Shown here one piece after another: positions 49,861 through 60,829 of a stretch of DNA of 64,000 nt (positions within the stretch are counted from its first letter, which is position 1; each line of letters opens with the position of its first letter). Under the pieces are notes generated by a model. It saw only the letters and a program-made list of their open reading frames with translations, searched no databases and was not told the origin of the DNA. A program made the translations under genes and the position numbers. Origin of the DNA: Phaseolus vulgaris (Eukaryota; Streptophyta; Magnoliopsida; Fabales; Fabaceae); NCBI RefSeq assembly GCF_000499845.2, contig NC_023756.2:36998932-37062931 (forward strand). Reading direction: 5' to 3'.

Positions 49861-51027
49861 TTAACTGTAATATAACTTGAGGTGCGTGGCGTTCCAGGTG
49901 CGAGGAATCGCCCCTCCTTCCAACGTTTCTAAGCGGTAGGCGCCGTTCCCGAGCGCCTCGGTTATCCTGAACGGTCCCGTCCACTTAGGCGACAACATGT
50001 TTTCCATCTCATACTGGTGGGCCTTCCTCATCACCAGGTCGCCTTCTTTAAACTGCCTTGGCATTACCTTCGAGTTATACCTTCGTTCAATCCTTCTTTT
50101 CACTGCCTCAGCCTTCACTCTCGCTTCCTCCCTGACCTCATCCAGCAAATCCAGATTCAACCTTCTTTCCTCATTCGAGTCTTCCGCTACAAAGTTCTGG
50201 AGTCTCGGCGAGCTCTCCTGGATTTTCACTGGAATCATTGCGTCGCATCCATAGACCAGGCTAAACGGGGTCTCATGGGTTCCTGACTGCTCGATGGTGT
50301 GGTACGCCCAAACTATACGGGGTACCTCCTCAGCCCAACTTCCTTTGGCTTTCTCTATCCTTCTCTTCAAACCTCTCAGCAACACTCGATTGGCTGACTC
50401 TACTTGGCCATTCGACTGAGGGTGTTCGACGGATGCAAATACTTGTTGAATTCCCACCCCTTCGCACAGCTTCTTCAACAGGTGACTTGCAAACTGAGTT
50501 CCGTTATCTGACACCAGGCGCTTGGGCACACCAAACCGGCACACGATGTTCTTCCATACAAAGCTCTCGATCTTGTGTGCGGTAATCTGGGCCACTGGTT
50601 CCGCTTCAATCCACTTGGTGAAATATTCAATTGCCACCACCAAGTACTTCATCTGCCTGATTGCCAATGGGAAAGGTCCCAGAATGTCGATTCCCCACGT
50701 ATGAAACGGCCAAGGGCTGTAAATCGACTTCAATTCCTCGGGAGGCGCTTTGTGCCAATCGGCGTGCTGCTGGCATTGCTTGCAACACTGTGCGTACTTC
50801 TTGCAGTCCTCCCTCATTGTTGGCCAGTAGTAACCTGCACGGAGGGTTCTTGCGGCCAGAGCTCGACCTCCGACGTGGCTTCCGCAAATCCCTTCATGGA
50901 GCTCGGCCATGATTCTTGTACATTTCTCTCTGTGCACACATTCTAGGAGTGGGTGTGTGAACCCAAACCTATATAACTCGCCATCAATCATCGTGAACTT
51001 GCTGGAGTTCTTTTTTATCTTCCTGGC
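49861..51027 (-). pseudogene. Gypsy/Tat integrase
   Basis: Integrase inserts the element cDNA into the chromosome. Open from the TAG at 51028; first Met at 50991, 376 codons to the stop. An HHCC zinc-binding set (H32, H39, C70, C73) is followed by the catalytic triad: Asp102 in GIDILGPF, Asp162 in SDNGTQF, Glu198 in GQVESAN. The C-terminal part has the GDLVMRK and PKWTGPFRI motifs of gypsy integrases and ends in LKLYYS. The domain itself looks intact, but it is in the same frame as RT/RNase H and separated from it by one TAG, so it is not made as part of the polyprotein unless the stop is read through. Confidence 0.93.
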
Positions 51028-52626
51028 CTACGTCGGATCCAGCGGGAGAAGGCCATCCGCCAGGCATCGCTTGTACTGTGTTACCCAGGTGTCTGGCTCA
51101 TGGGTAGTGCAGACCTGTGCCACGTTTACCTTCTCCTCCCGGCATACTCTTATTCTCGGCGATATCAAGGCCTCCTGAGTTAAAGACCTGTGACTCCTCG
51201 CCGCTTTCTCCGTCGATTTGCTTATCTGAAGAACGAGGTGATCTGCCACAAATGCTCTAGGCGTCTTCAGAGTTTCTTGGATCACCGTCCTCTGCCTACC
51301 CCCCTTGCCCGAACTGGCGAGCTTAGCTAGCAAGTCAGCTCGGGCATTTTGCTCTCTGGGCACATGCACCACTTCAAAGGAGACAAAGGAACTCTTCAAC
51401 TCCTGTACGTACTCTATATAAGCCGCCATTTGTGGATCCTTGGCCTGGAACTCGCCTGTTACTTGTCCCGTGACTAACAGCAAGTCACTCTTAGCCATTA
51501 GCACCCTAGCTCCCATCTCCTTGGCCAGCAAGATTCCGGCGATCAGCGCCTCATACTCTGCTTGGTTGTTGCTGGCTTTGAAGGCAAACCTCAGGGACTG
51601 CTCAATCAGCACGTCGTTGGGCCCTTCCAAGATGACTCCAGCACCGCTGCCCTGCTGGTTCGACGATCCATCCACCGAAAGCACCCAACGAAAATCATCC
51701 CCCTCAACTCGTGTTGCTTCTGACGAGAGCTCGACCACGAAATCAGCGAAGATCTGCCCCTTGATCGGACCTCGGGGCTCATACTTGATGTCGAACTCCG
51801 ACAGCTCCACCGCCCACTTCACCATCCTCCCAGCTACATCGGGTTTCTTCAGAACCTTCTGGATGGGCAAGTCGGTCATCACCAGTATTGTGAAACTGTG
51901 GAAATAGTGGCGCAACCTTCTCGCCGAAAAAACCACTGCCAGTGCAGCTTTCTCCAAGGCCTGATATCTCACTTCCGGGCCCTGCAGCACCTTGCTGACA
52001 AAATAAATAGGCTTTTGGGCCTGATCTTGGTCTTGGGCGAGCACCGCACTCACCGCCCTCTCAGTCACAGCAAAATATAACCTGAGAGGGGTCCCCACCA
52101 GCGGTTTGCACAAAATCGGCGGGCTCGCCAGGTACTCTTTAAGCTTGACGAAGGCCTCTTCACACTCCTTCGTCCAGGCAAACTTGTTGTTTCGCCTTAG
52201 ACACTGAAAGTACGGATGGCCCTTCTCTCCGCTGGCTGATACGAAACGAGAGAGGGCGGCCATCCGACCTGTAAGTTGCTGCACTTCCTTCACGGTAGCC
52301 GGGCTCCTCATCGCCAAGATGGCAGCACACTTATCAGGATTGGCTTCTATTCCTCTTTCAGTCAAGAGAAATCCCAAGAACTTCCCCGCCTCCACGCCAA
52401 AGATGCACTTCTCGGGATTCAGCTTTAACTTGAACTTGGCGATCGTGGTGAACAACTCCTCCAAGTCCGCAACGTGCTTGCTCTTCTCCGGCGAGGTCAC
52501 GACCATGTCATCCACGTATGCTTGCACATTCCTTCCCAGCATCGGTGCAAGTACCCGATCCATCAACCTCTGGTACGTGGCCCTGCATTCTTCAGCCCAA
52601 AAGGCATCACCTTGTAGCAGTAGCAC
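51028..52626 (-). pseudogene. Gypsy/Tat reverse transcriptase (C-terminal half), RNase H and second RNase H
   Basis: 532 codons ending at TAG 51028-51030. RT catalytic YVDD at residues 37-40. Residues 170-290 are the ordinary gypsy RNase H region, but its first catalytic Asp motif is replaced (LYFAVTE), as expected of a degenerate connection domain. Residues 315-440 form a second RNase H: Asp319 in SVDGSS, Glu358 in NQAEYEAL, Asp381 in KSDLLLV, Asp431 in ARADLLAKLA. This extra domain (aRNH) is a known mark of the Tat lineage. The first ~15 residues are out-of-frame reading; a frameshift near 52590 separates this part from the RT N-terminal half. Confidence 0.93.
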
Positions 52627-52874
52627 GATCGCTCGGTCATGAAGGCGGTCTTCTCTTCATCCATAGGATGCATCTTTATCTGGTTGTACCCCGAGAAGGC
52701 ATCCAGGAAACTCAACAACTTACACCCTGCAGCACTGTCAACCAGGGCGTCTATGCTTGGCAAAGGATACGAATCCTTTGAGCAAGCCTTGTTCAGATCA
52801 GTGAAATTGACGCACATGCGCCATTTACCATTGCTCTTCTTCACCAGCACGACATTGGCTAGCCACTCAGGGTA
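52563..52874 (-). pseudogene. Gypsy/Tat reverse transcriptase, palm N-terminal part
   Basis: Follows the TAG at 52875 in the same frame as the upstream segment. Contains the gypsy RT motifs VKKSNGKWRMCV, DLNKAC, SFLDAFSGYNQI (with the first catalytic Asp) and VMPFGLKNAG. It then runs out of frame just before YQRLMD, which continues in the 51028-52626 frame. Confidence 0.92.
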
Positions 52875-53333
52875 CTAGACCTCCCTGATATGGCCTGCAG
52901 CGAGGAGCTTCTGGGTTTCATCCCTGATCGCCTGCCTTCTCTCCTCGTTGAATTTCCTTCTTCTCTGTCGCACTGGTCTGACCTGGTTGTCCATTGCTAG
53001 ATGATGGCAGAGGAAGTCGGGGTCAATTCCCGGCATGTCTGAAGCAGACCATGCGAAAGCATCCAGATGCCGCTCTATCACCTTGGCAATCTGGTCTTGG
53101 AGCTCAACCTCCAAGGATCTTCCCAACTTGAAGACCTTTCCCCCGATCTCCCTTTCGAGCCATTCCTCGACGGGTTTAGGTCTAGCTTCCCTGGCGATTC
53201 CCAGCTCCCTCGCTTCCTCTGGGCGGTTCCTCGCCTCTTTTTCCCGCTCGGTGTTCTCTCCCTCAGCCTCAGCATCCATCATGGGACGTCTCCTCCAGCG
53301 GCCACCTCCAACGCCGCACCCACAACCCGCCAC
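52875..53333 (-). pseudogene. Gypsy/Tat pol segment before the RT palm
   Basis: About 150 codons: a charged linker, then FAWSASDMPGIDPDFLCHHL and a KLLAAGHIREV end, the standard region just upstream of the RT core. Stops at TAG 52875-52877, where homologous elements continue into YPEWLANV; the frame is open beyond. The first ~17 residues are probably out-of-frame reading, as a frameshift near 53280 joins it to the protease frame. Confidence 0.9.
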
Positions 53334-54085
53334 TCTGTTGGCTTGGGCCTCACACCGGGAGGCGGCGTCGTCGTGATGTAACTCACTGACCTCTTGTTCT
53401 TTAGGCTATTCTCATAGCACTTCTTCGCTTCTTTCTGGTCAGATTTGATGGTGATCACCACCCCTTCCATCGATGGCAACTTCACCTTCATGTGCCTGGT
53501 CGAAGGCACAGCTCCTATTCTGTTGAGCGTTGGTCTTCCCAACAGAATGTTATATGCTGAGGGAGCGTTCACGACGAGGTACTTGATTTTCTCCGTTCTT
53601 GAGCCTGCCTCATCCGTGAAGGTAGTTCTTAACTCTATAAACCCCCTGACCTCCACCTGGTCGCCAACGAAACCATACAAACACCCTCCATAAGGCCTCA
53701 GCTGGTCAAGGGGCAACTGCAACTGTGTGAAAGTCGGCCAGAACATTACATCTGCCGAGCTTCCTTGGTCCACCAGAACTCTGTGGACCTTCCTTCCCGC
53801 TGTAACAAGCGAGATGACTATTGGATCGTTGTCATGAGGCACAACGTCCCTGAGATCTTCCCTTGTGAACGTGATGTCCACGTCTGGGGAGTGATCCTCG
53901 AACATGTCCACCGTCATCACAGACCTCGCATACTTTTTCCTCTGTGACGCGGTGCATCCACCACCCGAGAAACCTTCTGCAATGGTATGGATCTCTCCGT
54001 GAGTAGGCATCTCGTGCTGCTGAGCCTCACCACCTGCGGGCTGGGAGCTCGACGCCCCCCGTCCTTCTATCCAACAAGTAATCAT
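53279..54085 (-). pseudogene. Gypsy/Tat aspartic protease region
   Basis: 268 codons. Residues 80-210 are a retropepsin: active-site motif VLVDQGSSADVMFW (Asp-Gln-Gly in place of the usual Asp-Thr/Ser-Gly, a variant I recall as common in Tat elements), a flap-like FVGDQVEVRGFIEL, and the ILLGRPTLNRIGA motif. Protease cuts the polyprotein into its parts. The upstream GEIHTIAEGFSGGG spacer motif fits the lineage. Its frame differs from gag (overlap 54027-54085, break in a G run near 54058) and from RT, so a frameshift lies on each side. Confidence 0.92.
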
Positions 54086-55288
54086 TTAGGAACCCGCTCT
54101 TGACCAGGTCGTCGAGCTGGTATCCTAAAGCCAAACACGAGTCCACGGTGTGGCCAAAGCCCTGGTGGAATTCGCACCAGGCGTCTGGCTTTGGTCCCAA
54201 CACCTTGTCGCCCACCTTCTCGGGCGCCTTCAGCCTGGCTGCTATATTGGGAATGGCGATCAGGTCCGCCAACCCCATGACAAACTTATGCTTCGGTGGG
54301 CGATTGTACTCCCGACGTGCCAGTTGAGGGCGCCCTGGGCCCCTGCCCTTGTTCTTCCTTGGATCATAAGGATGGCGAGTCCTCTGATCCCTCTTGGCCG
54401 CCGCTGTCTCCAGCACCCATTGTGGCTGGATCCTGGTCTGGGCACGTGGCCTAGCGGGGGCCACGCTTCCCCTCTTCTCGGCGACCTCACTTTCATCGGT
54501 GATGTGGGCCACCGCAAGTCGCCTGACCTCAGCAAACGTGGCGGGGTGAGCCCTGATCAACGCCTCGCAGAAGGGTCCCGGCAGCACGCCCTTCTTGAAT
54601 GCGTAGACCAACATCTCTTCGTGCTTGGCCGGCGAGCGGACCATCTGCGCCCCAAAACGATTCAAGTAGTCCCTGAGGGACTCTCCCTGGTACTGCCTTA
54701 TGTCGAACAGATCATAAGACACCCTAGGCGGCGCCTTGTTCACTATGTACTGCTCGACGAAGATCTTCGAAAACTGCTGGAAATTGGTTATATGGTCTGT
54801 AGGCAGGCTCACAAACCATTCCAGCGCCGTCCCCTGGAGTGTGCTCACAAACATCTTGCAATACACAGCATCCGATCCTCCTAACAGCATCATCTGCGTG
54901 TGGAACATGGTGAGATGTGCCCAGGATCCTCCACGTCGGTAAAAACAGCCTTCATGGGTACCACACAGCAGGGATAGGCGTGTCTGTAATCGCCTGAGCG
55001 AAAGGCATGGGGAAAACGCGAGGCGGCGTTGACGGCGCGACCTCTTCAGCGACTGGGCGCCCTCGCTGCTCCTGAAGAGCTTGGCGAAATTCCTCAGTCA
55101 CTCTGCTAAGCTCTTCATTCCTGGCCTGAGAGGCGACCAGGTCCTCATGCATCTTTGCCTGCTCTATGCCGAGGCTTCCACATTCCCCTGCAACGCGGCA
55201 TGATTTCCACCATCTGCGCCATAGTCATGGCGCTTTCAGCAGCAACTGGCGCAACCGGACTTGAACGGTTGCTTCTCATCTTTCTCAT
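54027..55288 (-). pseudogene. Gypsy/Tat gag, several frameshifts
   Basis: Gag builds the particle and packages RNA. The main open part, 54027-54908 (293 codons from MFHTQMMLL), shows the Retrotrans_gag core (LQGTALEWF, YQGESLRDYLNRF) and a zinc-knuckle-like WCEFHQGFGHTVDSC near residues 238-252. Upstream, 54952-55152 (MHEDLVASQ...) and a start at 55288 (MRKMRSNRSS...) carry the N-terminal part in other frames. I count at least three shifts: near 55160-55190, near 54970 and near 54925. No single frame encodes gag. Confidence 0.9.
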
Positions 55289-55683
55289 GAAAACTTGACA
55301 GATCACAAAGAGCGATGAACAACACCTTCTTCAGCGACGATCGATTCAGCGATCAATCGGTCAGAGCTTCGCAAAACTCCCAAGAACTTCAAGAACACAA
55401 CCTCAACAGCAAACCTTCACAAAACTCACGACTCCACCACAAACCACCGCTTCTTCCACGAAAATCCGAACGAGCGGCGAAACTTAGATTTCACCGATTA
55501 AAACTTGCGTAAGCAGCAAAAAACCTCACCTCACCGAACAAGAACTCAAACGAACGGTGGAAAACACAAACTACCGAACAAAGTTTAGATGAACGGCGGA
55601 AAATGGTTGCACCAGCACACAACCACACAGAAACTGCAGAAACTTCCAAGAACCACGCTGTGGATGGGAACAGGTTTTACACA
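55289..55683 (-). other. 5' leader of the gypsy element
   Basis: Untranslated leader between primer-binding site and gag in element orientation. The plus-strand open frame at 55315-55512 is incidental. Nothing else recognised. Confidence 0.6.
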
Positions 55684-55700
55684 GCCCCACGGTGGGCGCC
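55684..55700 (-). other. Candidate primer-binding site of the gypsy element
   Basis: Minus-strand GGCGCCCACCGTGGGGC lies 3 nt inside the 5' LTR. The position is right for a tRNA primer site, and its GGCGCC start matches plant gypsy sites. Which tRNA it matches I cannot say. Confidence 0.65.
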
Positions 55701-55703
55701 TGA

Positions 55704-56594
55704 TGATCCTGCCTGTTGACCGGGACGCAAGAACCTTGCCTCGTCAAACCTGGTCGACTTCTGCGCCATGTTAGCTTCCGTCCTTCACCGTGATTCACCT
55801 CAAGAACCTGAAAAGACAGAACGGCGCCGCTGCGGCCAATCACGCTCCGACGCCCAAGTCAGCGACTAACCACCAAATACTAAGAGAAAACTCAAGAACT
55901 CTAAGGAACCGTGCAAAATTCTTTCTCAGCGTACTCAAGACTCGCAAGCGTAAAGAAGTAATCTAAACGTGCGTGCCTAAGAAGTTCGTTAGAATCTCTT
56001 ATATACCTGCGCACTTTCTCTCTCCAGACAGTTACACATCTGGACACGTGGCTCGCATCCAGCTGTACACGTGTCACCATCTGGAGCATCCTTGACTTGA
56101 GCACCACTTCTTACTCTTCAGGTTTATGGCTAAGTTACTTATGCATGACACAACTCAGTGCATAGCTGCCTTGGAGCGTGATCTCTTCTGAGTGGCGAGT
56201 TCGGGTGCCTTCGTACACACCTTCCCTGTGGTCTCGCCGGCCGCCTTCATGATCCACTTTACTTGCTTCACCGTGTATGTCCAGGTAAGCTGCCTTCCGA
56301 CCTCATCCTCTGGCTAGCTGGGAAATGACCATCTGACTTCATCTTCGGCGATGTCCTTGCTTCGGCGATCTCTAATCACTAGGTCGTCGAGGGTTCGCAT
56401 CTGGCGACTTCCTCTCAAACCCGGTGACCGCCGGTTTATGTATGCTAGAGACTGGGGCACGCCAACTTAATAACTGGCGACCACACGAGCCCCCCGACTT
56501 CCTTCCCTTCTGCCAGCCATGGGCCCACCCAGCTCAACACGCCTACATTATAGCTTGATGCCACGTCATCACTTCCGACTACCAGGACGGTACA
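55704..56594 (-). repeat. Gypsy 5' LTR
   Basis: 891 bp, promoter-side LTR in element orientation, TG...CA ends. About 18 differences from the 3' LTR were counted by eye, including three one-base indels. Confidence 0.95.
55998..56073 (-). promoter_or_regulatory. LTR core promoter: TATA box and two G-boxes
   Basis: Minus-strand TATATAAG at 55998-56005, preceded upstream by CACGTG at 56045-56050 (in GCCACGTGTCC) and 56068-56073 (in GACACGTGTAC). Order and spacing are conserved in all three family LTRs in the window. ACGTGGC/ACGTGTC cores are typical bZIP-binding (ABRE/G-box) elements of plant stress promoters; activity is not shown. Confidence 0.65.
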
Positions 56595-56599
56595 CCTAT
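56595..56599. repeat. Target site duplication CCTAT, right of the gypsy element
   Basis: Keeps the ancestral CCTAT and forms the start of CCTATAAAAGG. Confidence 0.88.
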
Positions 56600-57540
56600 A
56601 AAAGGAGAGTTTCTTCTGGCTTTAAAACGTTGTTCATATCATTGAGAAAACTAGTTTTACAACTGAGATATAAGAGATTTCAAAGGATTAGCATGAGTTC
56701 TTGAATGATTTTTCAAATCACAAAGTGTGCTTGTTCTTGGTTGGTTCTAAGGCTTGGCTAGAGGAGTTGTCACTGTGTGAGTAATGTGTTCTACTGGTGT
56801 AAGGCGATTTCTGCATTCTCTATCAGGTGTATTTATTTCATATCTCAATTCCTTGTAAAGTGTGATTGTAAGACTCTTCTTGATAGGGTTTCTTGAAGAG
56901 TTGTGTGTGCTGGAATAGTGTTTTTCAGCAAGGTGTGCCATGCTCTTGTAGGGTTCAAGAAAAGTGGTTTTTGTAATTGTTTTGAATTGTGGTTTAGTGG
57001 ATTTCACCTTGGATTATGTGAAGACTGGATGTAGCTCACTTGGTGAACCAGTATAATTGTTTTGTGTTGATTCTCTCCTAATCCCTGCACTCAATAATCA
57101 CTGATCAAACTAATCTGTCAAGAAATAAATCTATTCAATTGTGTTTGAATCTGTTCTTTCTTGATACGTGTATATTGTTCTTGATTTTCTGGAAAATCCT
57201 CTTAAGAACTTCTGTGTAAATCTGTATGTGCTCTGAAACATAATTGGAATTCGTGTTCTGTTAAAAGTAAACTCAATCTGTTAATTGTTTTAAAAAACGA
57301 GAATTGTTTTTGTCTTCAAAGGTTGTGATTAATTGTTTAGTCCTCTGATTTAATTATGTGGAAATCAATTTGAACCTTGCCTACAGATTATCTTGCTCAT
57401 CGTTTGAAATCACAACACTGTGTTACTCTTTCATTAAAGAGAATAAGAAAAATAAATTTGTTCATTGCCAAATAAATCGATTTATTAGTCTCTGTTCTGT
57501 GATAAATTCAAATCTGTGCGAAAAGTAAAGGGATTTATAC
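56597..57540 (+). mobile_element. Relict LTR-like segment, right part with TATA box, copy 4
   Basis: Continuation of 43809-44410 beyond the gypsy insertion, TATA at 56597-56603. Confidence 0.35.
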
Positions 57541-58491
57541 TAACAAAAACCATAACAATTAATATTACATTCAAAACTCAAATCACACTTTGAGACATTT
57601 TCTTCTTCTTGCATCATAATTACTATGAAATGTAGCATTACATTGAGAAATTAACATATCACAAGTATAATTACTAATCATCAATAAATGTTTCTCTTAT
57701 TCTCCTTTAATTCATTCGATCATAGCTCACTGTCCATTCCTCTCTTGAATTGGCATTTCATCTTGAAGATAAAATACCTAAGTCTGGATTCCTTTCACCA
57801 TATACTATTAAAACACATCCGTGTGCTGTGTCGGTCGTGAGGAAATTCCACAAAGCAGCCCCAAACCTATGAACAGTGCTGACAATGTTGTCTCTTGGGT
57901 TGTTAATGTTGAGGATCTGTCATTCAACATCCTCGTCTCGTTCTTTGCTCTTCCTAGACTCAAACCCAATTTCCAACAAAATGTTAAGTTTGCATGTTGT
58001 ATGTATAATCCTCATTTACATGTTTTTTTTTTGGAAAAAAATTTCCTTTTTTTGTGTGCATAGTATTCAATATATGTATTACTAAAAAATGCAATCTTTT
58101 GTCAACAAAATGTTTTTTAAGTTGAATAACTAAGAGAAAACACAACATTGAGAAAAGTTTTGAATCTACCTAATCAAATGCTTCTATATAAATTACCTTT
58201 TGGTATACTTCCTTGATTTGATTTTGAGATAAATCTCATCATTCTTTGAAAAAATTTATCTGCGTCTTTGTCGTCTTCATCTTTGTCCATGTTGCTGGGT
58301 ATTTCTCTAAAATCTAAAAATTCAAAGATAGGTATAAATATTATTTTTGTCACTGGTTAAAATTTGATAACTTTGATGAGAAAACTCTGAATCTTCGCCT
58401 TTTATAGGGAAAAGAGATGAGTAGTTCAATGAAAGAAGATTAATATTAATTTTATTAGTAATTTTCTTTTTAAAATGATTATTTAAATATA

Positions 58492-58763
58492 CACTACAAG
58501 AAAATCATTAAAATAGAAATTAATTTTATAGGTAAAAATATTTAGTTACTATATTGACTAAATTTAGAATCTAAATAATTGGTAGTTAAAACCTTGGTAG
58601 CTAATTAGATATCAATTTAGAATCTATTTAACAATAATACAAACTAATTAAGAAACCAAAATTTATTTTAGTCTCTAAAATGGTCTCTAATTTAATCATT
58701 ATAGCAACTAATTAATTATTGTCTCTCTAAAATTGATTTTTATTTAATGATTTTCTTGAAGTG
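58492..58763. mobile_element. CACTA-type MITE in block A, copy 5
   Basis: 272 bp, same ends and ATA flanks as at 1910-2181. Confidence 0.85.
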
Positions 58764-59849
58764 ATATTTAAAATAAGAAAAACTAGTTAATGTATACATT
58801 TAATTATTAAATAATGTCATTAATGTAACAAGTCAATGTAAACATTGTAGTATTTATTCATTTAATTATTTGTGTAAAATATTAATATATGCATTAGTTG
58901 AATGTGTTATATAATTAATATTTTAAAATGTCACTAGTCACATCTCTATAATCTCTCTCTCTTTCTCTCTCTCCACACACAAGCATAGGAACAAGAATGA
59001 GGGAGATGAGTATGGGTTTGACTATCTTATCCCCTTTCCCTAAGGTTAGGTGAGCCAAGTCACTATACTATAGCGATTATAGTGATAAATGTCATATTTA
59101 TGTAAGATTTCATATTAAAATAGAAAGTGCTTGTGGATATTAATTGAAAAAATAACTATAATATAACTCCTAATTTATGAATTTAAACATGTTTACATAT
59201 TTTGTGATTATAATACGAATAAGAATGGTTTATTCCCAAATTTGTGTTAATTTCATTATTCTAAGGAAAAATGGAGATGAAAGGGCAAAATGAGAATATA
59301 CAAGATAAACGTGGAAAGTTGAAACGCTCCAAATACCTAAGTCTGGATTCCTTTCACCATATATTATTAAAACACAACAGTGTGCTGTGTTGGTCGTGAG
59401 GCCATTCCATATAGCAGCCCCAAACCAATGAACAGTGTTGAGAATGTTGTCTCTTGGGTTGTTAATGTTGAGGCATAGTATTAATACATCAACACCTTAC
59501 ATGTTTTTTTTTATAAAAAAATGTCTTTTTTTAATAGTAATTAATATATGTATTACTAAAAAAATGCAATGTTGTGTCCACGAAATGTTATTTAAGTTGA
59601 ATAACTAAGAGAAAATTCAACATCGAGAAAATGTTTGGATCTAATTAATCAAATCCTTCTATATACATTTCCTTTGGTATACTTCCTTGATTTGATTTTA
59701 AGATAAATCTCATCATTCTTTGATAACTTTGATGAGAAAACTCTACGAATCTTCGTCTTTTATAGGGAAAAAAGATGAGTACTTTAATGAATGAGGATTA
59801 ATCTTAATGTTTTTAGTAATTTTCTTTTTAAAATGATTATTTAAATATA

Positions 59850-60187
59850 CACAAGAAGAAAATTATTCAAATAGAAACTAATTTTACAGATAAAAATAAT
59901 TCGTTACTATATTGACTAAATTAGAAATCATTTTAGAGACTAAACAAATTTTGGTTTCTAAATTAGTTTCTATTTTTTTGTTACCAAATTTAGAATCTAA
60001 ATAATTGGTAGTTAAAACCATGGTAGCTAATTAGATATCAATTTAGAAACTATTTAACAACAATAAAAACTAATTTAGAAACCAAAAATTATTTTAGTCT
60101 CTCAAATGGTCTTTAATTTAGTCACTATAACATCTAATTATTTTTTAATCTAAAATTGTTTTTTTATTTAATGGGTTTATTGTAGTG
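59850..60187. mobile_element. B-type MITE relative, copy 5
   Basis: 338 bp, ends as at 4124-4461, ATA on both sides. Confidence 0.65.
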
Positions 60188-60829
60188 ATATTTAAAATAA
60201 GAAAATTAGTTAATGTATACATTTAATTATTAAATAATGTCATTAATGTAATAAATTAATGTAAACATTATAGTATTTATGTGATATCATTTAAGATATT
60301 AATACATATTAATGCAACATAAATAACCCTAATTTATTTATTTATTCATTTAATTATTTGTGTAAAATATTAATATATGCATTAATTTAATGTATTATAT
60401 AATTAATATTGTAAAACGTTATTAGTCACATCTCTAAAATATTTCTCTCTTTCTCTCTCTCCACACGTAAGCATAGGAACAACAAAGAGGGAGACGAGTG
60501 TGGGTTTGACTATCTTATCCCCTTTTCCCAAGGTTAGGTGGGCCAAGTCACTATACTGCAATGATTATAATTCTCAGATATGTTAAAAGAGTGATAAATG
60601 TCATATTTATGTAATATTTCATATTAAAATAAATAACACTTGTGGATATTAATTGTTAAAATAACTAATATAACCCCTAATTTATGAATTTGAACATTTT
60701 AACATATATTGTGATTATAATATGAATAAGAATGATTTATTCCCAAATTTGTGTTAGTTTCATGATTCTAGGAAAAAATGGAGATGAAAGGGCAAAAAGA
60801 GAATATACAAGATAAAAATGGAAAGTTGG

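Larger units (their letters stand above)
44411..56594 (-). mobile_element. Ty3/gypsy retrotransposon, Tat lineage, full length, gag-pol broken, with an antisense gene
   Basis: A 12,184-bp element on the minus strand: LTRs of 891-894 bp with TG...CA ends, 5-bp target duplication, candidate primer-binding site and polypurine tract. Minus-strand order is gag, protease, RT, RNase H, second RNase H, integrase: Ty3/gypsy order plus the extra RNase H typical of plant Tat elements. Between integrase and the 3' LTR are tandem repeats and a spliced gene on the opposite strand. About 18 LTR differences seen by eye in ~890 bp imply a fairly recent insertion, yet gag-pol has at least five frameshifts and two in-frame stops, so it needs proteins from elsewhere. 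Confidence 0.96.
35908..57553. repeat. Macrosatellite unit, copy 4 (split by the gypsy element)
   Basis: The unit runs 35908-44410, is interrupted by the 12,184-bp gypsy element, and resumes at 56595. Without the element and one 5-bp target duplication it is about 9.46 kb. It has complete A and B blocks and the same 151-bp deletion as copy 3 (43579/43580). Stretches 40505-42102 and 42767-43808 are noncoding unit sequence with no recognised feature. Confidence 0.93.

Noticed and set aside
54150..54884. 244-codon plus-strand frame opposite gypsy gag
   Set aside because: Antisense reading of a GC-rich coding region. It has no recognised domain and lies over gag, unlike the antisense gene at 45897, which overlaps no element coding sequence.
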